17,821 bases of DNA. Source: JBCBTJ01 sp964597685 (GTDB taxonomy: Bacteria > Pseudomonadota > Alphaproteobacteria > Caulobacterales > Hyphomonadaceae). Where the stretch lies: the NCBI GenBank assembly GCA_964597685.1, contig CAZQZC010000049.1, positions 1-17,821 of the forward strand, in the 5' to 3' direction. Numbering within the stretch: the first letter of the stretch is position 1; each line of letters opens with the position of its first letter. The notes below the pieces were generated by a model that was not told the origin of the DNA, made no database searches, and saw only the letters and a program-made list of their open reading frames with translations. Below are positions 14,205-17,821 of the stretch, in pieces. The position numbers were made by a program, and so were the translations under genes.

Positions 14205-14741
14205 TTACATTTGTTCTGGGGTGAACAAGCCGACTTTCATGTCCGTGGCCTTGTAGACTTGGGTGTCGTCCGCCCAGACCCATCCGTCCGCGATCCCAAG
14301 CACCAGCTTGCCCCGCTTCACGCGTTTCAGATGCACCTCATAGCGCACGACGTTGACGTCGGGCGTGATCTGTCCGGTGAACTTCACCTCGCCAACGCCA
14401 AGCGCCCGCCCGCGGCCGGGCGATCCCGACCAGCCGAGCCAGTAGCCGACGGCCTGCCACATCGCATCAAGCCCAAGACATCCCGGCATGACCGGGTCGC
14501 CTTCGAAATGGCATTCGAAGAACCAGAGATCTGGCCGGATATCCAATTCGCCGACGACGTGGCCCTTTTTGAACTTGCCGCCGTCGAGCGTGATCTCGGT
14601 GATCCGATCCATCATGAGCATTGGAGGCAGCGGCAGCTGCGCGTTGCCGGGGCCGAACAGGTCGCCGCGCCCCGACGTGATCAACTCGTCATGGGAATAG
14701 CTTGGCTGCGGCGAATGGTAAGCATGGGGTCCGGTCGTCAA
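14205..14741 (-). CDS. fabA: 3-hydroxydecanoyl-ACP dehydratase/isomerase FabA
   Basis: A 178-residue hot-dog fold enzyme that dehydrates 3-hydroxydecanoyl-ACP and isomerises trans-2- to cis-3-decenoyl-ACP, the entry to unsaturated fatty acids. The active-site His78 lies in FECHFEGDPVMPGCLGLDAM and the catalytic Asp92 in LDAMWQ, both offset by 8 from E. coli H70 and D84. GRGDLFGPGNAQLPLPPMLM and GEVKFTGQITPD are also typical. I chose TTG 14741: GAGG stands 8 bases before it, the resulting length is near the usual 172, and the stretch back to GTG 14810 uses codons rare elsewhere here (CTA, ATA, AGA, ACA). FabB, its normal partner for keeping the double bond through elongation, is not next to it. 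Confidence 0.93.
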   Translation of the reverse strand: MTTGPHAYHSPQPSYSHDELITSGRGDLFGPGNAQLPLPPMLMMDRITEITLDGGKFKKGHVVGELDIRPDLWFFECHFEGDPVMPGCLGLDAMWQAVGYWLGWSGSPGRGRALGVGEVKFTGQITPDVNVVRYEVHLKRVKRGKLVLGIADGWVWADDTQVYKATDMKVGLFTPEQM

Positions 14742-14767
14742 AGGTCTGGCCTCGTTCGATGTCGATC

Positions 14768-14801
14768 TGAATATCGGGGCCCCTAGCGAGCCCGATGTCA
14801 A
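14768..14801 (-). promoter_or_regulatory. Possible promoter of fabA
   Basis: A perfect TTGACA on the minus strand (14796-14801) is followed by TATTCA (14768-14773) or the overlapping GATATT (14770-14775). The spacing, 22 or 20 bases, is longer than ideal. The position fits a start a few bases ahead of the GAGG site before TTG 14741 and agrees with the short form of fabA. Unsaturated fatty-acid genes are often controlled by a regulator binding here, but I see no clear operator. Confidence 0.3.
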
Positions 14802-14837
14802 CGCGAACACATAAGGGTTGCAGCGACCGACGCTAGG

Positions 14838-15341
14838 TCAAAGACCGGTTTCATCGGGATTGAGCCCCCAGAGGCCTGAGCGTTGTATCCACCCCTTTCG
14901 ACCAGCGACGGAGAGACGGAGCCAGCCGTCGGCCTCAGCGATGATTTCAGCGACGACGCCCTCGGCCAGGATGCAGATCCCCCTGGCGCCTTCGTCCGGT
15001 TTACGACGCAGCACAACGGAGCCGCGGGTCATTACGGTGCGCTCGGCGCCCAGCATGCGGGCCAGCACCCAAACTTCCGCGCCGTCTGGATCGCGGACAC
15101 GCCGCCAGCCAGGGCTTTCCTTCACAATAAGCATCGGAAGACCCTTGCGCTCGTAGCGCCACACAATGGGGTGATCGAGGCTCGGGCCAGAGCGGCCGTG
15201 CACTGCGGCGTAGCGAAGGCTCTCATAGCGCGGCACCGGCTCGCCCGAGATGTGGCTGACGATTCGGGCCGGCGGCTCTCCGGCGGCCGAAGCTGTCGCA
15301 AACGCCCAGAACGCCGCCATCCCCGCCGCATGTCTCATCAT
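14838..15341 (-). CDS. Exported bacterial SH3-domain protein (SH3_4 type)
   Basis: A 167-residue exported protein. The N-terminus (MMRHAAGMAAFWAFATASAAG) is a signal peptide. The mature part holds two SH3-like units: SGEPVPRYESLRYAAVHGRS, then GLPMLIVKESPGWRRVRDPD and EVWVLARML; and RGSVVLRRKPDEGARG, then EADGWLRLSVAGRKGWIQRS and GLWGLNPDE. This is the layout of the SH3_4 (formerly DUF1058) family, periplasmic proteins thought to bind cell-wall or protein ligands. I start at ATG 15341 because it gives the signal peptide; the frame extends to 15518 without a convincing start. It is divergent from the D-2-hydroxyacid dehydrogenase, an arrangement I recall from other alphaproteobacteria. Confidence 0.85.
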   Translation of the reverse strand: MMRHAAGMAAFWAFATASAAGEPPARIVSHISGEPVPRYESLRYAAVHGRSGPSLDHPIVWRYERKGLPMLIVKESPGWRRVRDPDGAEVWVLARMLGAERTVMTRGSVVLRRKPDEGARGICILAEGVVAEIIAEADGWLRLSVAGRKGWIQRSGLWGLNPDETGL

Positions 15342-15422
15342 TCCCGACCCCACTATCGCTCGATGGACATAAAATGGGCCAGCACAGTGAATGGGCTGTA
15401 AACTAAGGGGGCGCTGTTCGCA

Positions 15423-15451
15423 TTGGCGACGGCGCGCGGCTCTGCTATTCG
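15423..15451 (+). promoter_or_regulatory. Candidate promoter of the hydroxyacid dehydrogenase gene
   Basis: TTGGCG (15423-15428) and TATTCG (15446-15451) are separated by 17 bases. A start near 15458 would leave a leader of about 29 bases that carries the GGAAGGAA ribosome site. The match to consensus is moderate, so confidence is limited. Confidence 0.35.
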
Positions 15452-15486
15452 CGGAGAAAACAACAGAAGCGGGAAGGAACAACGCC

Positions 15487-16473
15487 ATGACCGGACAGCG
15501 GCTCAAGGTCATCGTCACGCGGAAATTGCCCGCGCCGGTCGAGCTGCGTCTGAAGGAATTGTTCGATGCGGAGCTGAACGAAACCGACGTTCCCTTTTCT
15601 CACGACCAATTGGTCGACTCCATCGGCCGCGCGGACGTGCTGGTGCCCACGGTGACGGATCGGATCGACGGCCGCGTTATGGCGCGGGCTGGCGAGCGGT
15701 TGAGACTGATCGCCCAGTTTGGCGCGGGCGTCGACAACATCGACGTCAAGAGCGCCGTCCAGCGCGGGATCGCCGTGACGAATACGCCCGGCGTTCTGAC
15801 CGACGACACCGCCGACGTCGCCATGGCGTTGATCCTGGCCGTGCCCCGGCGATTGGTCGAAGGGGTTCGCGTCATGGATCGGGACGGATTCCCCGGCTGG
15901 AGCCCGACCTGGATGATGGGGCGGCGGATCGCGGGCAAGCGCCTCGGCATTGTCGGCATGGGCCGTATCGGCCAAGCCGTGGCTCAGCGGGCCCGGGCCT
16001 TCGGGCTCCAGATCCATTACCACAATCGCAAGCCCGTCAGCGCGCGAACGGAAGACCAGCTCCAGGCCACCTATTGGGACAGCCTGGACCAGATGCTGGC
16101 GCGGATGGATATCGTATCGCTCAATTGTCCCCATACGCCGGCGACGTTTCATCTGATAAATGCGCGCCGCCTCGAGCTGATGAAGCCGGAAGCCGTCATC
16201 GTGAACACATCGCGTGGCGAGGTGATCGACGAAGCCGCCCTCGCGCGGGCGCTGGAAGAGGGTCGCATTGCAGGCGCCGGCCTCGACGTGTTCGAGCGTG
16301 AGCCGTCGGTGAACCCGAAGCTAAAGGACCTGACGAATGTCGTGCTTCTGCCCCACATGGGCTCGGCGACGATGGAAGGCCGCGTCGAAATGGGTGAGAA
16401 GGTGATCATCAACATCAAGACGTTCGCTGACGGCCACAAACCGCCGGACCGGGTTATCCCGGCTATGCTTTAA
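15487..16473 (+). CDS. D-2-hydroxyacid dehydrogenase (glyoxylate/hydroxypyruvate reductase type)
   Basis: A 328-residue NAD(P)-dependent dehydrogenase of the D-isomer 2-hydroxyacid family, most like alphaproteobacterial D-glycerate dehydrogenase/hydroxypyruvate reductase. The Rossmann motif is GIVGMGRIG (154-162). The catalytic triad is R243 in VNTSRGEVID, E272 in DVFEREP and H290 in LLPHMGSAT. FGAGVDNIDV (78-87) is the usual substrate-side motif. At the end of the second Rossmann strand the sequence is HYHNRKP, with Asn-Arg-Lys in place of an acidic residue, which by family rule favours NADP(H); that is inference. AAGGA lies 8 bases before ATG 15487, so the longer frame from 15391 is not the real start. 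Its stop is 31 bases from that of the convergent hydrolase. Confidence 0.9.
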   Translation: MTGQRLKVIVTRKLPAPVELRLKELFDAELNETDVPFSHDQLVDSIGRADVLVPTVTDRIDGRVMARAGERLRLIAQFGAGVDNIDVKSAVQRGIAVTNTPGVLTDDTADVAMALILAVPRRLVEGVRVMDRDGFPGWSPTWMMGRRIAGKRLGIVGMGRIGQAVAQRARAFGLQIHYHNRKPVSARTEDQLQATYWDSLDQMLARMDIVSLNCPHTPATFHLINARRLELMKPEAVIVNTSRGEVIDEAALARALEEGRIAGAGLDVFEREPSVNPKLKDLTNVVLLPHMGSATMEGRVEMGEKVIINIKTFADGHKPPDRVIPAML

Positions 16474-16504
16474 GCGAACGCAGAGCGACCCCGCTTGCTC
16501 CGAA

Positions 16505-17539
16505 TTACCGAGAACTCGTCCCGTCCGCCGGAGAGGGGAGAGAGGCGGTGTCCGACGGTTCGGCTTCTGGCGAGTCGCCGACATAGATCCTGCGTGTGAG
16601 GAAGCTTGTCAGATCGTTGACGGTCTGATCGGCGATCTCTTCGTGGGGCAGGTGCCCAACGCCGTCGTACATCTCCAATTCAGCGCCGGAAATCGCGTCG
16701 GCGAATTTCCGTCCGTGGCTGGCAGGGACAAGATTGTCCTGTTCGCCGTGAAGAACCAGCGTTGGAACAGAGATGTCGGCGAGTACAGCAAAGGAGGCTT
16801 CCGCCCGTGTGTCGCTCATGGCGACAAGCGTTAGCAGGCTGTCGCGGTGGCCCGGCGCCCGGGCGAGGGAGACGTAGCGCTCGACCAGGGCGTCGTCGAC
16901 GAAGGACGGATTGGAATAGGACGCCTCCAAGCCGTCGCGAACGGCGGACGACAGATCGAGGTCTTTGATGATCATCCGAGTGATCGGGTTTCGAATCAGC
17001 TGGAAAATAAGAGGCGGGCTGCCTTCTTCGCCCTCGCCAGGCCACCCCGACGCCCCGACCAGGACCAGGCCGTCCAGTCGATCCGGATGGTCGAGCGCAA
17101 ATCGCCACGAGGCGTTTCCACCCATCGAGCTGCCGACCAACACGAATTGATCGACGCCGATCCGACGCGTGGTTTCTTCGATCACCTCAACGAAACGATC
17201 GGCGTCGAGGGTTCTTGGGTCGAGAACTCGCGTCAATCCGTGGCCAGGCAAGTCGAGCGAGATGATTCGATAAGACTCTTTCAGGCGTCCGACCCAAGGC
17301 TCCCAGGTATGAAGCGACGCGGAAAAGCCGTGGATTAGAACAAGGGCCGGCGCGTCCTTCGGGCCTTGGTCTCGAAAGTGAACCTTGAGGCCGTCCTCGA
17401 GCGTCAAGAATTGAGACTCGGATGAGGCATAGGCTGTCTCAAGCACGTCATAGGGAATGTCGCTGCGCCTCAGCGCCAGCCAGCCGGCCGCCAAGACCGC
17501 GACGACGGTGAGCAGCACCGCCAGAAATCGACGAACCAT
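16505..17539 (-). CDS. Membrane-anchored alpha/beta-fold hydrolase
   Basis: A 344-residue alpha/beta hydrolase with an N-terminal hydrophobic segment (about 4-24, RFLAVLLTVVAVLAAGWLAL) that is more likely an uncleaved anchor than a cleaved signal, putting the enzyme on the periplasmic side of the inner membrane. The oxyanion motif is LIHGFSAS (68-75). The nucleophile is S138 in VGSSMGGNAS, the acid D268 in HGEQDNLVP and the base H296 in GVGHLPHEE. LDLPGHG (95-101) is also typical. A lid of about 60 residues follows GASGWPGEG. The last 25 residues are an acidic Ser/Pro-rich tail. AGGGG lies 8 bases before ATG 17539. The substrate (ester, lactone, epoxide or haloalkane) cannot be read from the sequence. 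Confidence 0.87.
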   Translation of the reverse strand: MVRRFLAVLLTVVAVLAAGWLALRRSDIPYDVLETAYASSESQFLTLEDGLKVHFRDQGPKDAPALVLIHGFSASLHTWEPWVGRLKESYRIISLDLPGHGLTRVLDPRTLDADRFVEVIEETTRRIGVDQFVLVGSSMGGNASWRFALDHPDRLDGLVLVGASGWPGEGEEGSPPLIFQLIRNPITRMIIKDLDLSSAVRDGLEASYSNPSFVDDALVERYVSLARAPGHRDSLLTLVAMSDTRAEASFAVLADISVPTLVLHGEQDNLVPASHGRKFADAISGAELEMYDGVGHLPHEEIADQTVNDLTSFLTRRIYVGDSPEAEPSDTASLPSPADGTSSR

Positions 17540-17566
17540 GTCCGCTTCCCCTCAATCGACCCGAGG

Positions 17567-17595
17567 GTTTTAGCTGTCGTAAAAGCGTCAAACAA
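17567..17595 (-). promoter_or_regulatory. Candidate promoter of the alpha/beta hydrolase gene
   Basis: On the minus strand TTGTTT (17590-17595) and TAAAAC (17567-17572) are spaced by 17 bases, within an AT-rich patch. Transcription would begin near 17560, about 20 bases before ATG 17539. A TTGACG (17586-17591) overlaps the -35 but is only 13 bases from the same -10. Confidence 0.35.
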
Positions 17596-17616
17596 GAGTG
17601 CTGTTTTAACAGAGGT

Positions 17617-17821
17617 TCACCCCTTGCAGGTTGGACACTCAGGGTCCGGACGAAGTGCGACGGATCTCGTTTCGCCTGACAATCCGTCAAACAACCAGAT
17701 CCGGCCGATCAGGGGGGAGCCCGCGCCCGTGATCACCTTTATGGTCTCAAGCGCCATTCGCGCTGCAGCGATCCCTGTGACGGCGCCAACGACGCCGATC
17801 GCGTCGCAGGCTTCCGCGTCT
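17617..17821 (-). CDS. MoeB/ThiF/HesA-type adenylyltransferase, C-terminal fragment
   Basis: The last 67 residues of a larger protein whose start lies beyond the window edge. It reads EACDAIGVVGAVTGIAAAR, MALETIKVITGAG, IGRIWLFDGLSGETRSVAL, then RPDPECPTCKG and TGA 17619-17617. The GVxGxVxGxxAxxxALExIKxITG pattern and the terminal CPTC zinc pair are typical of E1-like enzymes of the MoeB/ThiF/HesA group, which adenylate the C-terminus of a small sulfur-carrier protein (MoaD or ThiS) in molybdopterin or thiamine synthesis. Which carrier it serves cannot be decided from this part. It is on the same strand as the alpha/beta hydrolase, with 77 bases between. Confidence 0.87.
   Translation of the reverse strand, partial: DAEACDAIGVVGAVTGIAAARMALETIKVITGAGSPLIGRIWLFDGLSGETRSVALRPDPECPTCKG

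Noticed and set aside
17603..17614. Small inverted repeat CTGTT-TT-AACAG after the MoeB/ThiF/HesA stop as a terminator
   Set aside because: The stem is only five pairs, AT-rich, with a two-base loop and no T tract on the right side.
1..17821. Search for tRNA genes, CRISPR repeats, insertion sequences and attachment-site repeats
   Set aside because: The gaps between genes are short, and I saw no cloverleaf, regular spaced repeat, transposase or paired terminal repeat. Reading by eye could miss a small RNA.

Overview
The window is high-GC, gene-dense chromosomal DNA of an alphaproteobacterium. The tyrosine recombinase/priA pair, the SH3-domain gene divergent from a D-2-hydroxyacid dehydrogenase, the fabA and fabI forms and the YdcH-like small protein together suggest the Hyphomonadaceae/Caulobacterales/Parvularculales region of the class. 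That placement is inference from protein flavour only. I see no rRNA, tRNA, CRISPR array, insertion sequence or phage gene. No gap without a gene is longer than about 210 bases; the largest is the tolC/peptidase divergent promoter region at 6506-6717.

Layout. At 1-1217 lies the 3' two thirds of dnaK, ended by a clear hairpin terminator. A YdcH-like small protein and the recombinase xerC follow on the minus strand, then priA divergently on the plus strand, then a convergent tolC-family outer-membrane channel. From 6718 to 9665 a plus-strand run encodes a secreted M28 metallopeptidase, a uridine kinase-like enzyme and a secreted CAP-domain protein. From 12542 down to 9667 a minus-strand run encodes fabI, a possible 42-residue protein, a two-helix membrane protein, a decayed parD/parE-type toxin-antitoxin pair and an iodotyrosine-deiodinase-like nitroreductase. 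Several junctions in this run overlap as GTGA or ATGA, so translational coupling is likely. fabA is at 14205-14741, also on the minus strand. Between fabA and fabI, where related bacteria usually carry fabB, sit two plus-strand genes for exported proteins that resemble each other. The window closes with an SH3-domain protein, a D-2-hydroxyacid dehydrogenase, a membrane-anchored alpha/beta hydrolase and the 3' end of a MoeB/ThiF/HesA-type gene.

How the genes relate. Most are housekeeping: protein folding, chromosome dimer resolution, replication restart, efflux/secretion, pyrimidine salvage and fatty-acid synthesis. The points most worth a second look are the interrupted fabA-(fabB)-fabI locus with its unnamed pair of exported proteins, one carrying a dockerin/EF-hand-like calcium loop; the toxin-antitoxin pair with lesions in both genes; a PriA that has lost exactly one of its two zinc sites; and an M28 peptidase with Asp in place of the usual first zinc-ligand His. 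I found nothing that amounts to a complete new defence or mobile system.
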